Shown here one piece after another: positions 52,787 to 60,682 of a stretch of 64,000 bases of DNA. The notes below the pieces were generated by a model. The model was not told where the DNA came from, did not search any database, and saw only the letters and a list, made by a program, of their open reading frames with translations. The DNA is taken from NCBI GenBank assembly GCA_945885475.1, contig CAMCYR010000006.1:40455-104454 (forward strand), written 5' to 3'. A program made the position numbers and the translations under genes. This DNA is from Chitinophaga pinensis. Lineage in GTDB: Bacteria > Bacteroidota > Bacteroidia > 2-12-FULL-35-15. How positions within the stretch are numbered: position 1 is the first letter of the stretch; each line of letters begins with the position of its first letter.

Positions 52787-55700
52787 GTGCTTACGCTATT
52801 GGCCTCTACATATAAAAAAGTAATTCTTTTCATCCTTTTTGTATTCGCAGTTTTTTCGAATACCGAAATAAGCGCACAATTTTATAGCGGTTCTCAAACG
52901 GATTTCGGGAAAAATCGCGTGAAATACGATGATTATTTTTGGACCTATTATTCATATCCGAAGTACGATGTTTATTTTTATGAACAGGGACGTGAATTAT
53001 CAAACTATGTTTCTCAATCTGCAAAATTGCAAATGGAAAAAGTTGAGAAACTGTTTGATTATACCTTTGATGACAAAGTGCAGTTTATAGTATACAATAA
53101 ACAATCCGACTACAGGCAAAGTAATATCGGTCTTTCTACCGAAGAAGATTATAATACCGGTGGTGTAACACGTGTTGAAGGTTCAAAAGTAATTTTGTAC
53201 TACGAAGGAGATCACGCGAAATTGGATGCGCAGATACGTGCAGGCCTGGCAGAAGTGCTCATCAACGAGATGATGTATGGTGGTAATGTGCGCGAGATGG
53301 TGAAGAACAGCACACTTTTGAATTTACCCGAATGGTACATCAAGGGCTTGGTTGAATATGTTTCCTATGATTGGAATTCGGATATCGATAACCGAGTGAA
53401 GGATGGAATAGTAAGTGGAAGGTATACAAACATTAACCGCCTGGAAGGAAGTGATGCGAAGTATGCCGGACATGCCATGTGGAAGCACATTGCTGATAAC
53501 TACGGCGAAGCAGTGATCTCCAATATTTTATATATGACAAAGGTGAGCCGGAACATCGACAACTCTTCCTTGTTTGTATTAGGTATTTCTGTGAAAAATC
53601 TTTGGAGAGAATGTTTCGACTCGTATTCGAATAAATACATTGAAAAAGATACAGCCAGAACATTGCCGGCACAATTACCCTTGGTTGTTAAGAAACCGAA
53701 GGCCGCTCGTATATACTCTCAACTGAAAGTTAGTCCGGATGGAAATTATGTATTGTATACTACCAATGAAATGGGTCAATACAAAATCTGGTTATATGAT
53801 GTTCAAAAAAATAAAACGAAACGGATATTAAAATCGGGACAAAAAATCGACCGTCCGAGTGATCAGTCGTTTCCCCTTTTAGCATGGCATCCAAGTGGAA
53901 AATTGTTTTCATATATCATCGAACGGAAAAGCTATCTGGTATTTACAACGTATGAGTTGGAATCAAAAGACCGAACAGAACGTAATATTATAGGTTTCGA
54001 GAAAATATTAGATTACTCATATAACGATGATGGGAGAAGGTTTGTGATGTCGGCTGTGCAAAAAGGGCAGACAGATATCTTTGTTTTCACTGCAGCTTCC
54101 AGCGCATACGATCAGATTACGAAGGATATTTATGATGATTTGACGCCACGGTTTGTGCACGGTTCAAAACAAATTGCATTCGCTTCCAACCGTCCGCTAG
54201 ATACTTTATTTTATGATACGAAAAGAAAAGTGGAGCCGGCAATGCCATACAAAGATTTATTTGTATTCGACAATGTGATCAAGTCGCGTGTTTTGAAAAG
54301 GGTTACCAATACTCCGAATATTGATGAAAGCTATCCTGCTGATTACGATAGTACACACATTTCTTATCTAAGTGATATCAATGGAATTCGTAACCGTTTC
54401 ATCGCTCGCTTTGATAGTGTAATTGCATATGTGGATACTTCTGCACATTACCGTACTGTTGTTTCATCTTATCCGATTACGAACTATAAACGTAGTATTT
54501 TGGAGCAGGATGTGAATACGAAAGCAAATAAATTTTCTGAGATTATTTTTGAAAATGGAAAATATAAATTGTTTGTTGGTTCATTGACCGCAGCAGCTGC
54601 AACTCCTAAACTGAATTTAAAAAACACCTCGTATCGCGATTATAAAGATCGTATTGAACGCAAAGAAGCTGTTGAAGCCTCTGTGAAAGATAAAAACCTG
54701 AGAGATACTCCTGCTGCTGAAAATGTAAAAATTGTTATCGATATTAACGATACTCCTAAAAAGGACTCTTCGCAAATCGATATTAACAATTACACTTTTG
54801 AGAACGAACAGCCGAAAAAACAGAAAATTGCTCCAGATCAAAGGAAGCCCTTAGTCGATACAGCAGCAGCGGCAATAGTAAATCCCAATTCAGATTTTGT
54901 ATTGTCTAAACAACGGAACTACAATATCAATTATTCGGTAGATTACGTTGTTTCACAAATTGACAATTCATTCCTGAACGCTTCGTATCAAAAATTTGCT
55001 GGTGGTGGAAGTCCGATCTATCTGAATCCAGGTATCAACGCTTTTTTTAAAGTTGGCGTAAGTGATCTGTTCGAAGATTATAGGATTGTTGGCGGTATTC
55101 GCTTTTCAGGTGATTTAAATAGTAATGAGTTTTTCTTAAGCCGTGAAAACAGGATTAAGAATCTCGATAAGCAGATTGTATTGCACAGACAATCGTTGTT
55201 GGATGTTGCCGATAATTATTCGATCGTGAAAGTGTATACGCATGAAGCGAAGTATATTTTGAAATATCCCTTCAGCGAAGTAGCAAGCGTGAGAGGAACG
55301 GTTAATTATCGTAACGATAAAATCGTTTATACTGCTACTGATCTTACGAATTTGAAAAGAGAAAATTCCTTTGAAAACTGGGGCTCTTTAAAATTAGAAT
55401 GGGTTTATGATAATTCGATTAAAAAAGGATTGAATTTATACAATGGAACGAGAGCCAAATTGTTTGGTGAATATTATCGCCAGATTGACAAGGTGAAAAC
55501 CGATTTTTTTGTGGTTGGATTGGATGCACGTAATTATAAAAAGATTCACCGTGATTTGATCTGGGCAAACCGTATCGCTGCCAGTACTTCTTTCGGCAAT
55601 AAAAAGCTGATCTATTACATGGGGGGAGTAGACAATTGGTTTAATCCTAAATTCGATAATACTACAAATATTGCTACCGATCAGAATTATACCTACCAGA

Positions 55701-56113
55701 CTTTAGCGACAAACATGCGCGGTTTTTATCAAAACGTACGTAATGGGAATAGTTTTGTTGTGATCAATAGTGAATTACGCTTTCCGATCTTTAAATATTT
55801 CTTTAAACGTCCTATTCGTTCTGATTTTATTCAAAATTTTCAGATCATCGGATTTGGTGACTTAGGAACCGCATGGACAGGTAATTCTCCTTATTCTGAA
55901 AATAATTCATTGAACACAACCGTGATCGGTAATAATATCACTCCTTTGATTATCACCTTGAAAACGCAGCACAACCCAATTGTAGGTGGTTATGGTTTCG
56001 GACTCAGAAGCAGGATCTTTGGTTATTTTATTCGAATCGACAGAGCATGGGGAGTGCAGGATGGAATTGTCCTGAAACCTATTTGGCATTTATCTCTCAG
56101 TCTTGATTTTTAA
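52787..56113 (+). CDS. TolB-like beta-propeller protein with degenerate metallopeptidase domain and outer-membrane barrel
   Basis: 1108 residues; start GTG at 52787. A signal peptide (KKVILFILFVFAVFSNTEIS) is followed by a gluzincin (peptidase MA)-like domain (about 45-280) whose zinc motif is lost: the expected H-E-x-x-H position reads LAEVLINEM and the third ligand region NLPEWYIKGLVEYV. Then a TolB/WD40-like propeller (about 300-590, repeats such as SPDGNYVLYTTNEMGQYKIW, HPSGKLFSYIIERK), a low-complexity linker (about 625-705) and a C-terminal surface-antigen-like barrel (about 710-1108, GFGLRSRIFGYFIRIDRAWG). A scaffold or surface assembly protein is more likely than an enzyme. Confidence 0.82.
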   Translation: MLTLLASTYKKVILFILFVFAVFSNTEISAQFYSGSQTDFGKNRVKYDDYFWTYYSYPKYDVYFYEQGRELSNYVSQSAKLQMEKVEKLFDYTFDDKVQFIVYNKQSDYRQSNIGLSTEEDYNTGGVTRVEGSKVILYYEGDHAKLDAQIRAGLAEVLINEMMYGGNVREMVKNSTLLNLPEWYIKGLVEYVSYDWNSDIDNRVKDGIVSGRYTNINRLEGSDAKYAGHAMWKHIADNYGEAVISNILYMTKVSRNIDNSSLFVLGISVKNLWRECFDSYSNKYIEKDTARTLPAQLPLVVKKPKAARIYSQLKVSPDGNYVLYTTNEMGQYKIWLYDVQKNKTKRILKSGQKIDRPSDQSFPLLAWHPSGKLFSYIIERKSYLVFTTYELESKDRTERNIIGFEKILDYSYNDDGRRFVMSAVQKGQTDIFVFTAASSAYDQITKDIYDDLTPRFVHGSKQIAFASNRPLDTLFYDTKRKVEPAMPYKDLFVFDNVIKSRVLKRVTNTPNIDESYPADYDSTHISYLSDINGIRNRFIARFDSVIAYVDTSAHYRTVVSSYPITNYKRSILEQDVNTKANKFSEIIFENGKYKLFVGSLTAAAATPKLNLKNTSYRDYKDRIERKEAVEASVKDKNLRDTPAAENVKIVIDINDTPKKDSSQIDINNYTFENEQPKKQKIAPDQRKPLVDTAAAAIVNPNSDFVLSKQRNYNINYSVDYVVSQIDNSFLNASYQKFAGGGSPIYLNPGINAFFKVGVSDLFEDYRIVGGIRFSGDLNSNEFFLSRENRIKNLDKQIVLHRQSLLDVADNYSIVKVYTHEAKYILKYPFSEVASVRGTVNYRNDKIVYTATDLTNLKRENSFENWGSLKLEWVYDNSIKKGLNLYNGTRAKLFGEYYRQIDKVKTDFFVVGLDARNYKKIHRDLIWANRIAASTSFGNKKLIYYMGGVDNWFNPKFDNTTNIATDQNYTYQTLATNMRGFYQNVRNGNSFVVINSELRFPIFKYFFKRPIRSDFIQNFQIIGFGDLGTAWTGNSPYSENNSLNTTVIGNNITPLIITLKTQHNPIVGGYGFGLRSRIFGYFIRIDRAWGVQDGIVLKPIWHLSLSLDF

Positions 56114-56146
56114 GAATTACTGCTCTTGAAAAACTCACAATTAAAT

Positions 56147-56509
56147 ATGACGACAATAATTATTTTGCTATGCCTTGGCTTGGTTGCCGGTATGCTTAGC
56201 GGACTTGTTGGTATCGGTGGCGGAATTGTCATCGTACCTGCTTTGGTATACTTTCTTGGCTATTCACAGCATCAGGCACAAGGAACAGTGCTGTTCATGT
56301 TCTTGCTCCCAATTGGTATTTTAGGTGTTTTTAATTATTATCAGGCGGGGCATATTGAATGGAAAACAGCTTTTGTAATCGCCAGCACATTTGTAATCGG
56401 CAGTTACTTTGGTTCTAAACTTTCAATTGCAATTGATCAATCGATGCTTAAAAAAGTATTTGGAGTCATCATTTTGCTGCTCTCCTTGAAAATGATCTTT
56501 GGAAAATAA
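56147..56509 (+). CDS. TauE/SafE family protein, half-size
   Basis: 120 residues (ATG 56147; a TTG 7 codons upstream is an alternative) with four membrane helices. GLVAGMLSGLVGIGGGIVIV and YSQHQAQGTVLFMFLLP match one repeat of TauE/SafE/sulfite-exporter transporters, which normally have two repeats (about 250 residues). A homodimer is plausible. It precedes the M20 gene by 44 bp. Confidence 0.85.
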   Translation: MTTIIILLCLGLVAGMLSGLVGIGGGIVIVPALVYFLGYSQHQAQGTVLFMFLLPIGILGVFNYYQAGHIEWKTAFVIASTFVIGSYFGSKLSIAIDQSMLKKVFGVIILLLSLKMIFGK

Positions 56510-56553
56510 ATGTGATTTCGGGTGTATCAAAAACCTTTTTTTAATATAATAAG

Positions 56554-57765
56554 TTGAAAGATAAAATTAAATCCCTCGCTCATTCTGCACTGCCTGAAAT
56601 AATTGCTATTCGTAGGTATTTGCATGCTAATCCTGAATTGTCGTTTGAAGAATTCAATACATCCGATTATATTGCTTCCAAATTAAAGGAATACACTATT
56701 CCTTTTAAGCAAGGAATGGTAAAAACCGGTATCGTAGCGTTGATAGAGGGGAGAAATCCTTCAAAGAAGATCGTTGCTTTGCGCGGCGATATGGATGCTC
56801 TCCCCATTTTAGAAAAAAATACCTGCGAATACAAATCAAAAAATGAAGGGGTGATGCATGCTTGCGGACACGATGTTCATAGTGCATCATTGTTAGGGGT
56901 TGCTAAAATATTGAATGAACTTAAAAATGAGTTTGAAGGAACAGTGAAGTTGATCTTTCAACCCGGTGAAGAAAAATTACCAGGCGGTGCTTCACTCATG
57001 ATTCAGGAAGGCGTTCTCGAAAATCCTAAACCCGATAGTTTTTTCGCACAGCATGTTTTTCCGAGCATGGAAACCGGGAAGGTAGGATTCCGTTCCGGAA
57101 TGTATATGGCAAGTACTGATGAGATATATGTAACCGTTAAAGGTAAAGGTGGCCATGCAGCAATGCCGAATGACTATACTAATCCATTGTTAATCGCTTC
57201 GCAGATCCTGACAGATCTGAATAAGGCCTTTATGATTTCCCCTCCTTCTTATTCTTTGCTGGAGGGCGATAATGTTCGCCCGCCAACCGTTTTGGCATTT
57301 GGTAAAATTGTTGGAAATGGCGCAACAAATGTGATTCCCGATGAAGTAAAATTGGAAGGAACCTTCAGGACGATGGACGAAAATTGGAGGAAGGAAGCAC
57401 ATAAGAAAATGAAATCAATTGCCGAAGAGATTGCGGAAAGGATGGGCGGACAATGTGATTTTGTTATTGAACACGGGTATCCTTTTTTGGTAAATGATGA
57501 AAAGGTAACTAATAGAGCGCGCTCGGCAGCGGAAGATTTTCTCGGAAAAGAAAATGTGGAAGAACTGCCTTTAAGAATGACTGCTGAAGACTTTTCTTTT
57601 TTCTCGCAACAAATACCCTCTTGCTTTTATCGTTTAGGAACAGGTAATATTTCTAAAGGGATCACCAGTGGTGTTCATACAGCAACATTTGATATTGATG
57701 AAAAAGCGCTGGAGGTTGGTGTCGGACTGATGGCTTGGCTGACCTTGAGCGAATTGGGCGCTTAA
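56554..57765 (+). CDS. M20 family amidohydrolase (N-acyl amino acid hydrolase type)
   Basis: 403 residues; start TTG. LRRY..HANPELSFEEFNTS, ALRGDMDALPI, HACGHDVHSASLLGVAKIL and RMTAEDFSFFSQQIPSCFYR are the four conserved blocks of the IAA-amino-acid hydrolase/aminoacylase branch of M20, with zinc ligands His/Asp/Glu. The dimerisation domain (about 190-300) is present. Cytoplasmic hydrolase of N-acyl amino acids or peptides; specificity unknown. Its TAA overlaps the ATG of the following pseudogene (TAATG). Confidence 0.92.
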   Translation: MKDKIKSLAHSALPEIIAIRRYLHANPELSFEEFNTSDYIASKLKEYTIPFKQGMVKTGIVALIEGRNPSKKIVALRGDMDALPILEKNTCEYKSKNEGVMHACGHDVHSASLLGVAKILNELKNEFEGTVKLIFQPGEEKLPGGASLMIQEGVLENPKPDSFFAQHVFPSMETGKVGFRSGMYMASTDEIYVTVKGKGGHAAMPNDYTNPLLIASQILTDLNKAFMISPPSYSLLEGDNVRPPTVLAFGKIVGNGATNVIPDEVKLEGTFRTMDENWRKEAHKKMKSIAEEIAERMGGQCDFVIEHGYPFLVNDEKVTNRARSAAEDFLGKENVEELPLRMTAEDFSFFSQQIPSCFYRLGTGNISKGITSGVHTATFDIDEKALEVGVGLMAWLTLSELGA

Positions 57766-58401
57766 TGAACGCATTTTCCCGAATTAGTTCCGTATTATTT
57801 TTATTGCTCCTTTTTACAATTACTTTCTGTACTGTTTCTTTTGATGTTTTGAAAAGAAAATACGCCCCGGTTACAGCCTTCGTGTTTCAAATAATAATAC
57901 AAAATTCAAACAGTTAAAACCCCAGGATGATTATTGTGAAACGCCTGAAACTGATTCTTTGCAATCCGCAATTGTCGATGACGGACTTGTTGCAAGCGCA
58001 GCTGTCCTGAAATTAAAATACTCGTACGGAAATCTTCTAGTTTTTTAATTGCTTGCGACACTCCACCGAAGAAGACTGTTGATGAAAATTGGTCGCTGTA
58101 CAAAGATAAAAAACCTTCCGGTAAAGGTACTTATAAAGGTCGTTCATTAGAGCCTTACAATATTGTTGCTATTGCTTTTTTACTCCTTGGTTTTTTTGTA
58201 AGTGCTATTGCAGCTTACATAAGTTTTCTGTTTTTTCTCTGGATATTTTTTTCTGTTTTTTCTATGTGTATTGTTTCTTTAACCAGAATAAAGAAATATC
58301 CGAATAAATACATGAGAATTTGTAAAGTCCTTGATTGGCTTCTATTAGCTATCTATTTTATTCTATTTGCAATTGTTCTTTTTTTCTTTTTGACATTGTA
58401 A
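57765..58401 (+). pseudogene. Frameshifted lipoprotein/membrane-protein gene
   Basis: Three frames in succession give one plausible protein. Frame 1 from ATG 57765: MNAFSRISSVLFLLLLFTIT, FCTVSFDVLKRKY. After a one-base deletion near 57860 frame 2 continues RPGYSLRVSNNNTKFKQLKP (the K-R-x-Y-R-P-G-Y motif of exported Bacteroidota lipoproteins), and runs to TAA 58046-58048. A third frame, open from about 57982, reads FLIACDTPPKKTVDENW and then membrane helices (NIVAIAFLLLGFFVSAIAAY, LLLAIYFILFAIVLFFFLTL) to TAA 58399-58401. No intact ORF spans it. At least two frameshifts, so non-functional or a fast-decaying gene. Confidence 0.75.
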
Positions 58402-58440
58402 CAAGGCAAAAAAGAATCGAAATATTAAAAATAATTGTGA

Positions 58441-59709
58441 TTATATTTTTTTTAGTGCTTGTTCAATGTCGGCAATAATATCTTCATAATATTCAACACC
58501 TACAGAAAGACGGATCATTTTTTCTGTTAAATTCATTTTCACTTTTAGTTCATCATTTACCGGAGCATGTGTCATCGAGTAGGGGTGTTCTGCTAAAGAT
58601 TCAGTACTTCCAAGGCTGACTGCCAATTTTATTAGTTTCAGCGCATTTAAAACTTTGAATGCTTTCTTCTCTCCACCCTTCACATCAAAACTGATCATTG
58701 CTCCCGGTGATAAACACTGTTGTTTGTATATTGGAAATTGTTTGTCGCTCTTTTTTAAAAGTCCTAAGTAATATACCTTTTCTACTTTAGGGTGTTTGTC
58801 TAACCATGCTGCAATTTTTATAGCATTTTCTGCCTGCAGCGTCATTCGCATTTTTAATGTTTCCAGACTGCGCATCAGAAGCCAGCCGGTGTTTGGTGAA
58901 GCCATTGTCCCCATGATGCTTCTGAACGATTTTATTCGTTTCATTAAAGCAGCTGAACCAACACATGCACCCGCAATCACATCGCTATGACCGCCAATGT
59001 ATTTTGTTGCCGAATACAAAACAAGATCAAATCCATGTTTTAAAGGATGCGAAAATACAGGACCTAAGAATGTGTTGTCGATAGCCGTGATCACTTTTTT
59101 GTCTTTTGTAGAAAATTGTTTTGCAATCTCCACACACATATTCATGTCTATCAGGTCGTTTGTTGGATTAGCGGGACTTTCAATAAAGATCATTGCCAGT
59201 TGATCTGCTTTGCCTGTTGATTTTATGATTTTAATAATTTCTTCTTTCGATTGGTTCGGTAAAAAACCAACACTGTGAATTCCGAATTTAGCAAGTATGT
59301 GTTTAAAGAAATGATCAGATCCGCCATATATTGGTTCACTGTGTAAAAGCAGATCACCTGGTTTTAATAATTCCATTACGGTGGTGCTGATAGCTGCCAT
59401 TCCACTTTCAAAAACAGCTGCATCCTCCGCTTCATCCCAAAGACATAATCTGTTTTCTAATATTTCCAGGTCAGGATTGTTTATGCGACTATAGATCAAT
59501 CCTGTTTCTTCCTTTGGACGAAGTGCCCGCTTTCCATACGCAACCTCAAAAAAAGATTTCCCTTCCTCCGCTGTCTTAAAGACAAATGTGGATGTTTGGA
59601 AGATGGGACATTTTACTGCACCCTCTGATAATTCAGGCTTGTATCCGTAGCTCATCATCAGACTTTCGGGGCGCATTTTTTTTGTGTTTTTTGAATTTAC
59701 TTTTGGCAT
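58441..59709 (-). CDS. Cys/Met-metabolism PLP enzyme (methionine gamma-lyase / cystathionine gamma-synthase-like)
   Basis: 422 residues. PLP lysine in YSATKYIGGHSDVIAG (near residue 225), and EEDAAVF-type SGMAAISTTVMELLKPGD with IYSRINNPDLEILENRL at the N-terminus. MSYGYKPELSEGAVKCPIFQ and the Ser/Thr-rich cofactor phosphate loop are typical. Whether it is gamma-lyase, gamma-synthase or O-acetylhomoserine sulfhydrylase cannot be settled; the divergent Lrp regulator favours a gamma-lyase or amino-acid catabolic role. ATG at 59707-59709. Confidence 0.88.
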   Translation of the reverse strand: MPKVNSKNTKKMRPESLMMSYGYKPELSEGAVKCPIFQTSTFVFKTAEEGKSFFEVAYGKRALRPKEETGLIYSRINNPDLEILENRLCLWDEAEDAAVFESGMAAISTTVMELLKPGDLLLHSEPIYGGSDHFFKHILAKFGIHSVGFLPNQSKEEIIKIIKSTGKADQLAMIFIESPANPTNDLIDMNMCVEIAKQFSTKDKKVITAIDNTFLGPVFSHPLKHGFDLVLYSATKYIGGHSDVIAGACVGSAALMKRIKSFRSIMGTMASPNTGWLLMRSLETLKMRMTLQAENAIKIAAWLDKHPKVEKVYYLGLLKKSDKQFPIYKQQCLSPGAMISFDVKGGEKKAFKVLNALKLIKLAVSLGSTESLAEHPYSMTHAPVNDELKVKMNLTEKMIRLSVGVEYYEDIIADIEQALKKI

Positions 59710-59788
59710 ATGGAAGGGTTTTAATTTTATATAAAGGTAATGTGCTTGATTATATAATCTGGAATTATGTTATTATTTAGAAAATAAA

Positions 59789-59829
59789 ACTATAATTATA
59801 GTAATATGTAGTCTAATGAACTATAATTG
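59789..59829. promoter_or_regulatory. Candidate Lrp operator
   Basis: A perfect 14-bp palindrome, ACTATAATTATAGT (59789-59802), followed by a near-repeat ACTATAATTGT (59820-59830) 31 bp on. AT-rich and located in the 155-bp divergent region between the PLP lyase and the lrp-like gene. The next TAAATTTG (59833-59840) is the lrp -7 box. Confidence 0.55.
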
Positions 59830-59832
59830 TTT

Positions 59833-59840
59833 TAAATTTG
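59833..59840 (+). promoter_or_regulatory. -7 box (TAAATTTG) of the Lrp regulator gene
   Basis: Exact TAnnTTTG match 24 bp before the ATG at 59865, adjacent to the candidate operator, so the regulator would block its own promoter. Confidence 0.6.
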
Positions 59841-59864
59841 TTTAATAACAGAAAAATAATCTAC

Positions 59865-60329
59865 ATGGAAAAATTTGATAAATTAGATAAAAAGATTTTG
59901 CAACTTCTGCAAAATGACTCCACCTTAAATACGAAGCAAATTGCTGATGAAGTAGGATTGTCAATTACTCCTACCTATGAACGAATTAAACGGATGGAAA
60001 GAACGGGTGTTGTTGAAAAATATGTTGCTTTAGTTAACAAGGAAAAAATTGGAAAAAATTTAGTTGTTTTTTGCAATGTCTCTTTATTGGTTCACTCTAA
60101 GCCCTTGTTGAAGAAATTCGAACAGGCTGTTTCAAAATTGGATGAAGTGATGGAATGCTATCATACTGCGGGTACTTTCGATTATCTTTTAAAAGTTGTT
60201 TCCAACGATATGCACCATTATCAGGATTTTATAACAAATAAATTAGCAGCGACTGAAAATATCGGTCATGTTCAAAGTTCATTTGTAATGACAGAAGTGA
60301 AACATAAAACAGCGTATAAGATCAGTTGA
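59865..60329 (+). CDS. Lrp/AsnC family transcriptional regulator
   Basis: 154 residues: an N-terminal HTH (LNTKQIADEVGLSITPTYER, IKRMERTGVVEKYVALVNKE) and a RAM effector domain (about 65-150, NLVVFCNVSLLVHSKPLLKK, CYHTAGTFDYLLKVVSND). It probably senses an amino acid and controls the divergent PLP lyase. ATG at 59865; a frame nine codons longer would include the -7 box. Confidence 0.93.
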   Translation: MEKFDKLDKKILQLLQNDSTLNTKQIADEVGLSITPTYERIKRMERTGVVEKYVALVNKEKIGKNLVVFCNVSLLVHSKPLLKKFEQAVSKLDEVMECYHTAGTFDYLLKVVSNDMHHYQDFITNKLAATENIGHVQSSFVMTEVKHKTAYKIS

Positions 60330-60337
60330 TCGGTTTA

Positions 60338-60472
60338 CCTGACTTTGGCTACCTGAATGATTTTTATCGGACAATTCTGTTCTTCAGGTTTATTCTCTTC
60401 GTATTCCTCATCACTGATATGACTTCGTATGAGCTTGCTCGCGACATGAGTACTACTTGCATGTTCGATAAA
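60338..60472 (-). pseudogene. Possible 3' remnant of a ferredoxin-like gene
   Basis: The minus strand is open from a stop at 60473 to TAA 60335 and reads FIEHASSTHVASKLIRSHIS, DEEYEENKPEEQNCPIKIIQVAKVR. The ending, with acidic helix then NCPIKIIQV, resembles the C-terminus of single-cluster ferredoxins (the last Cys-Pro). No Cys-x-x-Cys cluster motif was found upstream in frame and further stops interrupt it. Weak; could be chance. Confidence 0.25.
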
Positions 60473-60632
60473 TTAAATGAACCCGAATTTAGGAAATTCC
60501 TCCCTTTTAAAACATGCTTTTCGTCAAGTTTTGACACTATAAAGTAAAAAGTTAAACCTGTGGTTAACGTTCTATCGCAATTGACGAAGTTGTTATGCAG
60601 GTAAGTTGATTCTTCATCAATCTTCTACAAAT

Positions 60633-60666
60633 AAAAAAACCGCAGTAATCACTCACTGCGGTTTTT
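60633..60666. terminator. Bidirectional terminator before recQ end
   Basis: ACCGCAGT (60639-60646) and ACTGCGGT (60655-60662), 8-nt loop, A7 on the left and TTTTTG on the right. It ends recQ on the minus strand; no plus gene is apparent upstream except the dubious region 60330-60632. Confidence 0.88.
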
Positions 60667-60682
60667 GTTTTATAAAATAAAA

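Noticed and set aside
60326..60547. 73-codon plus-strand ORF after lrp
   Set aside because: Overlaps the lrp stop and has no recognisable domain; likely shadow of the minus-strand remnant.
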